The notes below the pieces were generated by a model. The model ran no database searches. It saw only the letters and a program-made list of their open reading frames with translations, and was not told the origin of the DNA. The position numbers were made by a program, and so were the translations under genes. Shown here piece after piece: positions 41,196 to 49,763 of a stretch of DNA of 64,000 bases. How positions within the stretch are numbered: position 1 is the stretch's first letter; every line of letters begins with the position of its first letter. The stretch spans positions 248,001 to 312,000 of the forward strand of contig CAVRXU010000008.1 of assembly GCA_963725155.1 (NCBI GenBank). The letters are read 5' to 3'. Source of the DNA: DATDAH01 sp963725155 (GTDB lineage Bacteria; Actinomycetota; Acidimicrobiia; Acidimicrobiales; DATDAH01).

Positions 41196-42298
41196 GTGAC
41201 TCGTGCCGAAGGTTCGGGGGGTGTCGGTGACCCGACGCTCGCGGTCTACGAGGCGCGGGCGGCCGAATGGGCGGCGGAGCGTACGGCGGCCCACCCCGAG
41301 CGGGCCGAGGCGCTGGCCGCTCGAGCCGGGAACGGAGCCGTGGTCGACCTCGGGTGCGGACCGGGCTGGCACCTGCCGCACCTCGGTTCCGGCGCCGTCG
41401 CCCTCGACGGGGCCCGGGCCATGCTCGACCTCGTCCCCGACCACGCGCCGGTCCCGCGGGTCCAGGCCCGCTTCGACGCCCTCCCGTTCGTCGGGGCGCG
41501 CTGGCGGCGGCGTGGGCGTCCAAGTCCTACATCCACCTCCGCCGGCCGGACGTCCCCTTCGCTCTGGCCGACCTCCACCGGGCCCTGGCGGTCGGGGCGC
41601 CGGCCGACCTGACCGTCTTCGGCGGTGACGTCGACGAGCTCACCTTCGCCGACGACGCCTTCGCCGGACGTCGCTTCTCGGGATGGCCCGAGATGATGCT
41701 GCGCGACGTGCTCGTCGGGGCCGGGTTCACGGTCGATGAGTTGGAGGTCGAGCCCCGCTCCGACGGCATCCCCTACCTGCTCGCCTCGGTGCGCCGGGAG
41801 CGGACCCTGCCCGACACGGTCGGCGCGGGCATGCGCCTGCTGGTGTGCGGGCTGAACCCGAGCGTCTACTCCGCGGACGTGGGGATGGGGTTCGCCCGAC
41901 CGGGCAACCGCTACTGGCCGGCCGCCCTCGCCGCCGGCCTGGTCAGCCGCGACCGGGACACCCGCCACGCTCTCCTCGCCCACGGGATCGGCATGACCGA
42001 CCTGGTGAAGCGGGCCACGCCCCGGGCCGACGAGCTGTCCACCGACGAGTACCGAGAGGGCGTCGGCCGGGTCGGCCGGCTGGCCGAGTGGCTGCAGCCC
42101 GGCGCGGTGGTGATGGTCGGCCTCGCCGGCTGGCGGGCGGCCGTCGATCGCAAGGCCGTGGCCGGGGTCCAGCCCGACCCGTTCGGCGGCCGCCCCGTGT
42201 ACGTCATGCCCAGCACCAGCGGCCTCAACGCCTCCAGCCGCCTCGACGACCTGTCCGACCACCTCCGTCAGGCCGCCGCCCTCGCCGATCAGGCGTAG
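41196..42298 (+). pseudogene. SAM methyltransferase fused to mismatch-type uracil-DNA glycosylase, split by a frameshift
   Basis: From GTG 41196 the frame gives a methyltransferase start with motif I VVDLGCGPGWHLP and GAVALDGARAMLDLV. Near 41488 it shifts: one C appears missing after CCCGTTC, and the family sequence resumes in another frame at ALAAAWASKSYIHLRR. The C-terminal half is a TDG/MUG-like glycosylase with LLVCGLNPSVYSADVGMGF and YVMPSTSGLNASS, ending at 42298. If the break is a sequencing error, the intact protein would be about 367 residues. Fusion of a methyltransferase-like domain to a DNA glycosylase suggests a repair role, but the first domain may be inactive. Confidence 0.8.
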
Positions 42299-42301
42299 GT
42301 T
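42296..42301 (+). promoter_or_regulatory. -10-like element of the 42308 gene
   Basis: TAGGTT six bases before ATG 42308; its TAG is also the stop codon of the preceding gene. Confidence 0.5.
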
Positions 42302-42307
42302 CTGGCC

Positions 42308-43294
42308 ATGCCGCTGCGCCTGGAGCCCGTCGACGAGTACCTGCACGAGTTGGGGCCGGAGACCACGTTCAACGAGTCGATGTACTTCAACGTGTACGAC
42401 CCGGCGGAGAACGTCGGCGGCTTCGTCCGCCTCGGGAACCGGGCCAACGAGGGCTACGCCGAGATGACGACCTGCCTCTACCTCCCCGACGGGCGGGTGG
42501 GCTTCATGTACAACCGCCCCGAGATCAGCGACAACGACGCCTTCGCCGCCGGGGGAATGTCCTTCGAGGTGGTCCAGCCGTTCGAGGAGCTGCGGGTCGG
42601 CTACGAGGGCAAGGTCGTCATGCTCGAGGACCCCCTCGAGATGGCCGACCCCCGGAAGGCGTTCACCGAGAACCCCTACGAGCAGGCCAAGGTCGACCTG
42701 ACCTACACCCGGGTCAGCGACCCCATCGGGGGGGAGCCCACCGAGAACCACGAGCGGGAAGGCGAGGAGTTCGCCAAGGGCCACTACGAGCAGCTCAACG
42801 CCGCCACCGGCACCATCACCGTGGGCGACGAGGAGTGGGCCGTCTCCGGCTACGGCCTGCGCGACCACTCCTGGGGGCCCCGGACGTGGCAGGCCCCCTG
42901 GTACTACCGCTGGCTGACCGCCAACTTCGGCGACGACTTCGGCTTCATGGGCTCCCGCATCGCCCGCCCCGACCGGGATGGCATGCGGGGCGGGTTCATC
43001 TGGGACGGTGAGCGCATCCTCGGCTGCCACCACTTCGAGATCAGCACCGACTGGACCGAGACCGGGACCTACCACCGGGCCATCGAGGCCACCCTCCACC
43101 ACGCCGAGGGGTCCCTCGAGGTCAAGGGCAAGGTGCTGAACCTGATCCCACTGCGCAACCGGCGCGACGGCATGGTCACCCGCATCTCCGAGGGCCTGAC
43201 CGAGTGGACCCTGGAGGACGGTCGGGTGGGCTACGGCCTGTCGGAGTACCTCGACCAGATCATCGACGACGAGCCCGTCGGCCTCGCCGAGTAG
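42308..43294 (+). CDS. Lipocalin-like (AttH/CrtC-type, DUF7064/7065-like) protein
   Basis: 328 residues, no signal peptide. It has a beta-rich sequence with many aromatic residues. VSGYGLRDHSWGPRTW (about 178-193) is a signature I associate with large lipocalin-like domains of the AttH/CrtC hydratase group found near sterol- and lipid-degrading genes. The N-terminal half, FNESMYFNVYD and GFVRLGNRANEG, forms the first barrel. The reaction is unknown. Probably a leaderless single-gene unit. Confidence 0.78.
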   Translation: MPLRLEPVDEYLHELGPETTFNESMYFNVYDPAENVGGFVRLGNRANEGYAEMTTCLYLPDGRVGFMYNRPEISDNDAFAAGGMSFEVVQPFEELRVGYEGKVVMLEDPLEMADPRKAFTENPYEQAKVDLTYTRVSDPIGGEPTENHEREGEEFAKGHYEQLNAATGTITVGDEEWAVSGYGLRDHSWGPRTWQAPWYYRWLTANFGDDFGFMGSRIARPDRDGMRGGFIWDGERILGCHHFEISTDWTETGTYHRAIEATLHHAEGSLEVKGKVLNLIPLRNRRDGMVTRISEGLTEWTLEDGRVGYGLSEYLDQIIDDEPVGLAE

Positions 43295-43297
43295 TCG

Positions 43298-43549
43298 TCA
43301 GGCGGCAGCCGGAGCCGCGGGCAGGGCGGGAGAATCGGGGAGAGGCCGGCCGGCCTTGTCCACGTGGCAGAGCCGGCGCCACGGGCCGGGCACCCGACCC
43401 GCCTCGAAGAACCCGGCCGAGATGACCGCGTCCAGGATCGGGCGACAGGCCTCGTAACGCAGGGCGAGGCGACGCTCGGAGCGGTTGGCCTGTACCCAGG
43501 TCCGCAGCGGGGGCAGGCCCACCGCGGCGTAGACGCCCGGGTCGAGCAC
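43298..43549 (-). CDS. Uncharacterised 83-residue frame, possible gene fragment
   Basis: Starts at GTG 43549 (LDPGVYAAVGLPPLRTWV) and ends in a Pro/Ala tail. The composition is protein-like, but there is no ribosome-binding site or -10-like hexamer, and its 5' end abuts the headless TetR remnant. It may be the C-terminal piece of a larger gene joined here by a deletion or inversion. Confidence 0.35.
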   Translation of the reverse strand: MLDPGVYAAVGLPPLRTWVQANRSERRLALRYEACRPILDAVISAGFFEAGRVPGPWRRLCHVDKAGRPLPDSPALPAAPAAA

Positions 43550-43554
43550 AGCGC

Positions 43555-43857
43555 CTCGGGGTCGAGCACCACCGACTGGCCCGCCGGGTCCTCGCCGGCC
43601 AGGAGCCTGAGGTCATCCACCGACTGGCCGACCTCCCCGCCCTCCAGGCCATCACCGCCGAATTGGCGGGACTGCTGCGGGACGGACAGGCGCGGGGAGA
43701 GGTGGCCACCGACGTCGACGCCGCCACGTTGGCGGTCGGCGTGGAGACCGTCGTCCTGGCGCTGCTGATGTCCGCCGTTCAGGTTCCGGGCGAGGCCGAC
43801 AGTCGCATCCCGGGCATCGTCGCCGTCTTCCAGGCCCTCTTCCGCTCACCCGAGTAA
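43555..43857 (+). pseudogene. TetR-family regulator remnant lacking the DNA-binding domain
   Basis: In frame with the stop at 43857, about 100 residues read like a TetR ligand-binding half: HHRLARRVLAGQEPEVIHRL, LPALQAITAELAGLLRDGQ and VGVETVVLALLMSAVQV. No helix-turn-helix lies upstream, where the opposite strand carries an unrelated frame, and no ATG or GTG starts it. This is a truncated gene. Confidence 0.6.
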
Positions 43858-43861
43858 CCGT

Positions 43862-45565
43862 TCATCGGAGACTGGCGCAGATCCCGGGCTGCTCCTCGGC
43901 CAGGCGGCCGCCGCAGGTGGCGCCATAGCCCTCGTAGGAGTTGGTGGACGGGCTGACCGGGGTCTGCCGGTAGAGGCCGTCGCAGTCCCTGAAGTCGCCC
44001 GCGAAGCAGCTGTCGGCCAGCGAGTCGAAGCCGGCGTCGCTGCCGTACTCGGGGATGAAGTCGTCCGGGGCGACGGGCGAGCCGACCTGGCTCTGGCCGA
44101 GGGTGACGCAGTTGCCCCCGTCCTCGTCGGCCAGGCGGCCGCCGCAGGTGGCGCCGTAACCCTCGTAGGAGGCGGTGGCCGCGGCGACCGGCGTGACCGC
44201 GTAGAGCTGGTCGCAGTCCCGCAGGTCCCCGCCGAAGCAACTGTCGGCCAGCGAGTCGAAGCCGGCGTCGGTGCCGTACTCGGGGATGAAGGTGGCCGGG
44301 TCCACCGGCGGGCCGAACACCGACGGGGGCGGCGGGGCGGCCGTGACCGGTGGCGTCGACGTGGTGGGCGACGTGGTCGGGGCGGGCGGCTCTGTGGTGG
44401 TGGTCGGCGCCTCGGTCGTCGTCGTGGACTCGTCGGGCGCATTGGCGAACCGCTCGGCCTGGCCGCCGTCGTCCCCACCCTGGGTGAGCACGACCGCGGC
44501 GATCACGGCGATGACGACAGCCGCGGCGGCGAGGATCCACGGCCATTTGGGCTTCTGCTCCGCCTCCTCGGGCGGGAGGTACGGCGCCGGGGTGATCGGT
44601 GGGGGCGGTGGCGCAGGGACATCGACAGGCGTGGGGGCCAGGGGCGCGACCGCCCCGGCGACCACGACGGTCTCGCCGATGTCCGGCGCGGCGCCTTCCT
44701 CCAGGGCCACCGGGAGCGACGTGACGGCCACCCCGAGGGCCTGCTGAGCGCCTCGGAGGGCCTGGCCGAACTGGGCCGCGGTGGCGAATCGAGCCGCCGG
44801 CTCCTTGGCCATGCCGCGGTCGATCACATCGACCAGCGGCGCCGGCACCCCGCCGCGGCGCAGATCGGGCGGCGCCTCGGACAGCACCCGGTTCATCACC
44901 GCCAGCGTGCTCTCGTCGGTGACCTTGACGAAGGCCGGGGTGCCGGCCAGCAGCTGGTGGAGCGTGGAGGCCAGCCCGTAGACGTCGCTGGCGGCGGTCG
45001 GCGCCTGGCCCTGCATGACCTCCGGGGCCGTGTGGGCCGGGGTGCCGGTGACCATGCCGCTGGCCGTGAGGTGGGCGCCGCCCTCGAGCCGGGCGATGCC
45101 GAAATCGGCCAGGACGGGCTCGCCGAACGACGAGACGAGGATGTTCTCGGGCTTCACGTCCCTGTGCAGCACGCCGGCCCGGTGGGCGGATTCGAGGGCG
45201 CCGGCCATCTTGACGCCGATGTCAGCCACCTCGGCCCAGGGGATGGGCCCGCGGGCCCGGAGCCGGTCCGCCAGGGAGCCACCGGGCTGGAAGCCCATGA
45301 TCAGATAGGGCAGGCCCTGGTCGGTGACCCCCTCGCCGTGCACGCTGATGATGTTGGGGTGCTCGGACAGGCCGCCGACCGCTTGCAGCTCCTGCTCGAA
45401 GCGGCTGCGGACCCGCGCGTCGACCCCGGCCACGACGACGACCTTCACGGCCACGTCGCGGGAGAAGGCCGGCTGGTGGCCCTTGTAGACGACGGCCATG
45501 CCGCCGCGTCCGATCTCCTCCAGCCCCTCGACCCCGGGGATCGTCAGCGCGGGCCCGTCGGCCAT
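43862..45565 (-). CDS. Transmembrane Ser/Thr protein kinase with duplicated Cys-containing ectodomain
   Basis: 567 residues, PknB-type. Glycine loop GRGGMAVVYKG (19-29), Lys41 in VAVKVV, catalytic HRDVKPEN near 135, DFGIA and GTPAHTAPEV are intact. A Pro-rich linker, one transmembrane helix (about 341-363) and a Thr/Pro stalk follow. Two extracellular repeats (about 425-490 and 502-567) each carry FIPEYG(T/S)DAGFDSLADSC, a DCD, SYEGYGATCGGRLA and a final Cys. The ligand is unknown. ATG 45565 shares its A with the stop of the LLM gene (TGATG), so the kinase is translationally coupled to that gene. Confidence 0.92.
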   Translation of the reverse strand: MADGPALTIPGVEGLEEIGRGGMAVVYKGHQPAFSRDVAVKVVVVAGVDARVRSRFEQELQAVGGLSEHPNIISVHGEGVTDQGLPYLIMGFQPGGSLADRLRARGPIPWAEVADIGVKMAGALESAHRAGVLHRDVKPENILVSSFGEPVLADFGIARLEGGAHLTASGMVTGTPAHTAPEVMQGQAPTAASDVYGLASTLHQLLAGTPAFVKVTDESTLAVMNRVLSEAPPDLRRGGVPAPLVDVIDRGMAKEPAARFATAAQFGQALRGAQQALGVAVTSLPVALEEGAAPDIGETVVVAGAVAPLAPTPVDVPAPPPPPITPAPYLPPEEAEQKPKWPWILAAAAVVIAVIAAVVLTQGGDDGGQAERFANAPDESTTTTEAPTTTTEPPAPTTSPTTSTPPVTAAPPPPSVFGPPVDPATFIPEYGTDAGFDSLADSCFGGDLRDCDQLYAVTPVAAATASYEGYGATCGGRLADEDGGNCVTLGQSQVGSPVAPDDFIPEYGSDAGFDSLADSCFAGDFRDCDGLYRQTPVSPSTNSYEGYGATCGGRLAEEQPGICASLR

Positions 45566-46533
45566 CAACGGGGGGCCAGGGCCCGATAGGCCTCCTGCTG
45601 CGAGAGCGCCCCGGGGAAGGGCATCAGCGCCACCGCGGTCGTGTCGACGCCATTGGCTCGGTAACGCTCGAGGTGCTCGCGACAGGCCTCCGGCGAGCCG
45701 TGGACGATCAGCTGGTCGACCACCTCGTCGGGAATGGCCTCCAAGGCGGCCGCCCGGTCGCCCGCCTTCCAGGCGTCCCACATCGGCGTCAACGCCTCAC
45801 CCCGGCCCAGCCACTCGTGGAAGGCGGCGTAGACGGGCACGTTCAGGTAGGCGGCGATGGCGAAGCGCCCGGCGGCCCGCATGGCGTCGGCGTCATCGGA
45901 CACGGCGACGAAGATGCGGGCCACGACCTCCTTGTCCTCGCCGAAGGCCTTCACGATCGGCGCCACGGTCGAGACGTCGTCGGCCGAGAGCCAGTTGACG
46001 ATGGCCCCGTCACCCTCCCGACCGGCCAGGCGGAGCATGCCCTCCCGGAGGGCGGCGACGAGGATGGGCACCGGCTCGGTCGGGCGCACGCCCAGCTTGA
46101 AGCCGTTCACCGAGAAGGTCTCGTACTCCTGGCGCACCTTCTCGCCGCCGAGGGCCTCCCGCAGGAACCGGACCACGTCGCGGGTGCGCTTGTAGGGCTC
46201 CTCGAAGGGGATGTCGTTCCAGCGCTCGACGATGACGTTGGACGAGCTGCCCACGCCGAGCACGAACCGGCCGGGCGCGGCCTGCGCCACCGAGCCCACG
46301 GTCTGGGCCAGGCAGCCCGGGCCCCGGGTGTAGGCCGGGACGATGGCCGTCCCCAGGCGGAGCTCGGGGGCCCAGACCGACGCCAGGGTCAGGGGGGTGA
46401 AGGCGTCGGCCCCGTCGGCCTCGCTGGACCAGACGTCGGTGTAGCCGAGGTCGACCAGCTCCCGGAACCAGTCCCGCTGCTCGCCCAGCGGCAACCCGGC
46501 GAAGGGGACGGTCATGCCATAGCGAGTCGTCAT
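45565..46533 (-). CDS. F420-dependent-type LLM-class oxidoreductase
   Basis: 322 residues. MTVPFAGLPLGEQRDWF, GYTDVWSSEADGADAFTPL, LRLGTAIVPAYTRGPGCLAQ and FVLGVGSSSNVIVERWND are typical F420-type barrel segments. Substrate unknown. I use ATG 46533; the longer frame from 46605 runs through the GCCGAGCGCAGCGAGGCGA repeats and is rejected. Coupled to the Ser/Thr kinase. Confidence 0.87.
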   Translation of the reverse strand: MTTRYGMTVPFAGLPLGEQRDWFRELVDLGYTDVWSSEADGADAFTPLTLASVWAPELRLGTAIVPAYTRGPGCLAQTVGSVAQAAPGRFVLGVGSSSNVIVERWNDIPFEEPYKRTRDVVRFLREALGGEKVRQEYETFSVNGFKLGVRPTEPVPILVAALREGMLRLAGREGDGAIVNWLSADDVSTVAPIVKAFGEDKEVVARIFVAVSDDADAMRAAGRFAIAAYLNVPVYAAFHEWLGRGEALTPMWDAWKAGDRAAALEAIPDEVVDQLIVHGSPEACREHLERYRANGVDTTAVALMPFPGALSQQEAYRALAPR

Positions 46534-46540
46534 GGCCGGA

Positions 46541-46600
46541 GCCGAGCGCAGCGAGGCGACCAGGAGGCACAGCATCCACTCGCCGAGCGCAGCGAGGCGA
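46541..46600 (+). repeat. Two direct copies of a 19-bp repeat
   Basis: GCCGAGCGCAGCGAGGCGA at 46541-46559 and again at 46582-46600, 22 bp between copies, in the gap upstream of the LLM gene. Confidence 0.85.
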
Positions 46601-46642
46601 TACACGTGATCAGCACGTCAGGCCCGAACCTTTCTGTTGGGG

Positions 46643-47443
46643 TCATCCGGAATCCTTCCAGAAGCGGACGATGGCGGATTGGCTGGCGATGGCCAGGAGC
46701 TGGCCCGTCTCGGACCAGAGCAGTACGGCGCCGTGGCCGAAGCCGCCGTGGACGGCCAGCACCCGGATGTCGAGCAGGACCCAGTCGGTGGGCTCGAGGC
46801 GAGCCACTCGGAAGGTGTTGTCCAGGCTGTTGCCCCCGGCGGCCAGGCCCAACGCCTGGCCGATGCCGAAGGGGACGAAGTCACCGAGGATGGCCAGCGC
46901 CGCACCGGACATGTCGAGGACCTCGGGCATCCGGGCCCAGAGGGCGCAGTTGCCGTTGCTGGGCGTGCCGTCCAACTCGTCGAGCGGACGGCCCACGGCC
47001 AGGCGTTGCTCCATCCGGGACGCCACGGACTCGTGCTCGAAGCGGTGGGTGCGGACACCACACTCGTCCGGGCCGGGGACGTCGGGCATCGTCGCCCACT
47101 CCCCCTCCGGCTCGAACGGTCGGGAGCCGAGGGCGGCGTTGACCGTGAGGATCTCGCTGTCGACGGTCCGACCGACCGCCCGGGCCTGGGTGAGGCTGCG
47201 GCCCTCGGCCCCGATGGTCACGTCGTACTCGACGACCGCACCCGGGCGGGCGTAGGAGAGGTATTGGGCCGTGGCCCACACGACCGGGCGCTCGGTGATC
47301 TGCTCGAGGGCGACGATGGCCGCCGCCAGGCCGCAACCCCCGAACAGGAACCCACCGCCGGCGGTGATGCCGGGCACGACCGGGAGACGGAAGCCGGAGG
47401 GGGTCCCGTCCGTTTCGAGGCCGAGGAAGGTCCGGGCGTCCAT
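46643..47443 (-). CDS. Acyl-CoA thioesterase, double hot-dog (TesB-like) type
   Basis: 266 residues with two hot-dog halves. GGFLFGGCGLAAAIVALEQ (about 31-48) forms the first central helix; WATAQYLSYARPGAVVEYDV and SLTQARAVG are typical of acyl-CoA thioesterase II-like proteins. The second half ends with LLDIRVLAVHGGFGHGAVLLW. It hydrolyses acyl-CoA; chain length is unknown. A related protein is at 59827. The start ATG has TAGGGT nine bases upstream. Confidence 0.83.
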   Translation of the reverse strand: MDARTFLGLETDGTPSGFRLPVVPGITAGGGFLFGGCGLAAAIVALEQITERPVVWATAQYLSYARPGAVVEYDVTIGAEGRSLTQARAVGRTVDSEILTVNAALGSRPFEPEGEWATMPDVPGPDECGVRTHRFEHESVASRMEQRLAVGRPLDELDGTPSNGNCALWARMPEVLDMSGAALAILGDFVPFGIGQALGLAAGGNSLDNTFRVARLEPTDWVLLDIRVLAVHGGFGHGAVLLWSETGQLLAIASQSAIVRFWKDSG

Positions 47444-47452
47444 CGGCGCAGG

Positions 47453-47458
47453 ACCCTA
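47453..47458 (-). promoter_or_regulatory. -10-like element of the thioesterase gene
   Basis: TAGGGT nine bases before ATG 47443. Confidence 0.4.
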
Positions 47459-47676
47459 TGGGACGGTGGCGCACCCGTGGGCGAACCTCCCACCCGGCGG
47501 TCGACGGGCGCCGCAGGGTCGACCCAAACGACGTCGGTCACTCTCAGCCCCTGACCCACCTGTCTGCGTGACCGTTCCGTGCGCTTTCTGTGGTTCTCAG
47601 CCCACGGTGGGCGATGTGACCGACGACCACCCGTCCCGCGGGACTGACTGTCACACCCCCTGGGGAGACTGGAGGC

Positions 47677-47847
47677 ATGACACGGCAGTTGCGACTCCTC
47701 GACCCCGTGGGCGAAGAATGGCGGATCGACGAGGAGACCCGCCGGGTCGGCCTCGCCGGCGTCGCCGCAGCGCGTGAAGCGTTGCGCTCCGTCCGCCCTC
47801 CGGCCCCGGGCGCCGAGCACCCCGACGCCGCCCACGAAGCCGCCTGA
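47677..47847 (+). CDS. 56-residue small protein
   Basis: Encodes MTRQLRLLDPVGEEWRID and ETRRVGLAGVAAAREALRSV followed by a Pro/Ala tail. Basic and helical, with a good ribosome-binding sequence GGGGAGACTGGAGG before the ATG. It sits just upstream of the thiolase but that gene has its own -10-like element. Function unknown. Confidence 0.65.
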   Translation: MTRQLRLLDPVGEEWRIDEETRRVGLAGVAAAREALRSVRPPAPGAEHPDAAHEAA

Positions 47848-47869
47848 CCGAGCACGCTCGCCCGCGTCG

Positions 47870-47875
47870 TAGGCT
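47870..47875 (+). promoter_or_regulatory. -10-like element of the thiolase gene
   Basis: TAGGCT six bases before ATG 47882. Confidence 0.5.
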
Positions 47876-47881
47876 CTGGTC

Positions 47882-49069
47882 ATGAGCTCGGGATCCCCAC
47901 GCGACATCGTCATCTGTGAAGCCGTCCGCACGCCCGTCGGGCGCCGCGGCGGCGGCCTCTCCACCATGCACTCCGCCGACCTCCTCGGCGTGGCCCTGAA
48001 GGAGTTGATCGAACGCTCCGGCATCGACCCGGCCGAGGTCGGCCAGCTCATCGGGGGCTGCGTGTCCCAGGTGGGTCAGCAGTCCTTCAACGTCAGCCGC
48101 ACCGCATGGCTGACCGCCGGCCTGCCCATCTCGGTGGCGGCGACGACCGTGGACAGCCAGTGCGGCTCGTCCCAGCAGGCCACCAACTTCGCCACCAGCC
48201 TCGTCGGCTCGGGCGTGGTCGACGTCGCCGTGGCCTGCGGCGTCGAGGTCATGAGCCGGGTGCCCATGGGCTCCAGCCTCGGCGAGGGCGTCGGCAAGGC
48301 AATCCCCAAGTCCTACTTCGAGAAGTACGAGTGGACGAGCCAGTTCGAAGGGGCCGAGCGCATCGCCCAGAAGTGGGGCATCACCCGCGACGAGACCGAC
48401 GCCTTCGGCCTCCTGTCCCAGGAGAGGGCCGCCCAGGCATGGGCCGAAGACCGGTTCAGCACCCAGCTCGTCGAGGTGGACGCCCCCGACCTCGGCGAGG
48501 ACGGCAAGCCCACCGGCACCACCCACCACGTGGCCAAGGACGAGGGCCTGCGGGACACCACCCTCGATGGCCTGAGCCAGCTCAAGGCAGTGGCCGGCCC
48601 GGACGGCGTGCACACGGCCGGCACCTCCTCACAGATCTCCGACGGCGCCGGCGCCGTGCTCATCGCCACCCGCGAGAAGGCCGAGGCCCTCGGCCTCACC
48701 CCTCGGGCCCGCGTGGTCGACACCTGCCTGGTCGGCAGCGACCCGGTCCTGATGCTCACGGGCCCCATCGACGCCACCCACCACCTCCTCGAGCGCAACT
48801 CGATGACCATGGGCGACATCGACCTGGTCGAGATCAACGAGGCCTTCGCCTCGGTGGTCCTGGCCTGGGAGCGGGAGCTGAGCCCCGACATGGCCACCGT
48901 CAACCCCAACGGTGGGGCCATCGCCCTGGGCCACCCCCTCGGCGGCACCGGCGCCATCCTCACCACCAAGGCCGTGCACGAACTGGAGCGCTCCGACAGG
49001 AACACGGCCCTGGTCACCATGTGCTGCGGTGGCGGACTCGCCACCGGCACCCTCCTCGAGCGCATCTGA
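47882..49069 (+). CDS. Acetyl-CoA acyltransferase (thiolase), FadA5-like
   Basis: 395 residues. Nucleophile Cys94 in TTVDSQCGSSQQ; EINEAFASVVL, GGAIALGHPLGGTG and the second catalytic Cys in MCCGGG are all present. QCGSSQQ, HTAGTSSQISDGAGAVL and MGDIDLVEINEAF closely match FadA5, which thiolyses cholesterol side-chain 3-ketoacyl-CoA in mycobacteria. Sterol specificity is inference. A likely leaderless single-gene unit. Confidence 0.92.
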   Translation: MSSGSPRDIVICEAVRTPVGRRGGGLSTMHSADLLGVALKELIERSGIDPAEVGQLIGGCVSQVGQQSFNVSRTAWLTAGLPISVAATTVDSQCGSSQQATNFATSLVGSGVVDVAVACGVEVMSRVPMGSSLGEGVGKAIPKSYFEKYEWTSQFEGAERIAQKWGITRDETDAFGLLSQERAAQAWAEDRFSTQLVEVDAPDLGEDGKPTGTTHHVAKDEGLRDTTLDGLSQLKAVAGPDGVHTAGTSSQISDGAGAVLIATREKAEALGLTPRARVVDTCLVGSDPVLMLTGPIDATHHLLERNSMTMGDIDLVEINEAFASVVLAWERELSPDMATVNPNGGAIALGHPLGGTGAILTTKAVHELERSDRNTALVTMCCGGGLATGTLLERI

Positions 49070-49163
49070 TCCCAGACTCGAGGCGCTACCTGTCGGAATC
49101 CGACGGTGCCTCGAGTGATGGCCGCTTCCCCCGGCTGAACCCGTCGTCTGAGGGAGGCGCGCC

Positions 49164-49667
49164 GTGCGGCGAGCCCTTGTCCTGGTCCTGCTCTGTCCAC
49201 TCGCGTGCACGCGCTCGAGCGGTCCACCCGTCGATCCCGGGTCGGCAACGGTGCTCCACGTCGTCGACGGCGACACCGTGGTCGTCGATGTCGCCGGCCG
49301 GCACGAGACCCTGCGCCTGATCGGCATCGACACGCCGGAGACGGTCGATCCCGACCAGCCCCCCGAGTGCTTCGGGGCTGAAGCCAGCGCCCACACCAAG
49401 GCGCTCCTGCCCGAGGGCACCGAGGTCCGACTGACCAGGGACGTGGAGGCCCGGGACCGTTACGACCGCCTGCTCGTGTACGTCGAACGGGCCGAGGACG
49501 ACCTCTTCGTCAACCTCGACCTGGTGGCCGGTGGCTGGGCCGACGACTACCCGTTCCCGCCCAACGTCGCCCACGAACGCGACTTCGCCCTCGCCGTGGC
49601 CCAGGCCCGCACCCAGGACCTCGGCCTGTGGGGCGCCTGTGGCAACGCCGACACCCCGGCCGGCTGA
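49164..49667 (+). CDS. Secreted thermonuclease (SNase)-family lipoprotein
   Basis: 167 residues. Short signal ending LLCPLACT, a lipobox-like motif, so probably a membrane-attached exported protein. The SNase fold shows HVVDGDTVVV, LRLIGIDTPET, DRYDRLLVYV and NLDLVAGGWA. The metal-binding Asp in VDGDTV and Arg/Glu segment are present, so phosphodiesterase activity is plausible. GTG start. Confidence 0.82.
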   Translation: MRRALVLVLLCPLACTRSSGPPVDPGSATVLHVVDGDTVVVDVAGRHETLRLIGIDTPETVDPDQPPECFGAEASAHTKALLPEGTEVRLTRDVEARDRYDRLLVYVERAEDDLFVNLDLVAGGWADDYPFPPNVAHERDFALAVAQARTQDLGLWGACGNADTPAG

Positions 49668-49721
49668 CATGGGCCCGTCGCCTCGGGTGAATGACCGCAT
49701 TCCCATCACGTTGCCCGGTGC

Positions 49722-49742
49722 GCAAGCTTGCACAGACTGCAA
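49722..49742. promoter_or_regulatory. Candidate TetR operator
   Basis: GCAAGCTTGC (49722-49731) is a perfect palindrome, and TTGCA-N5-TGCAA (49728-49742) overlaps it. They lie 22-42 bases before the TetR ATG and just upstream of CATACT, a -10-like element seven bases from the start. The likely ligand is the adjacent TetR. Confidence 0.55.
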
Positions 49743-49763
49743 TAATCTGGCATACTGCAGGAC

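Noticed and set aside
41246..43102. 618-codon reverse frame opposite the fusion and lipocalin-like genes
   Set aside because: Antisense composition and no recognisable motif.
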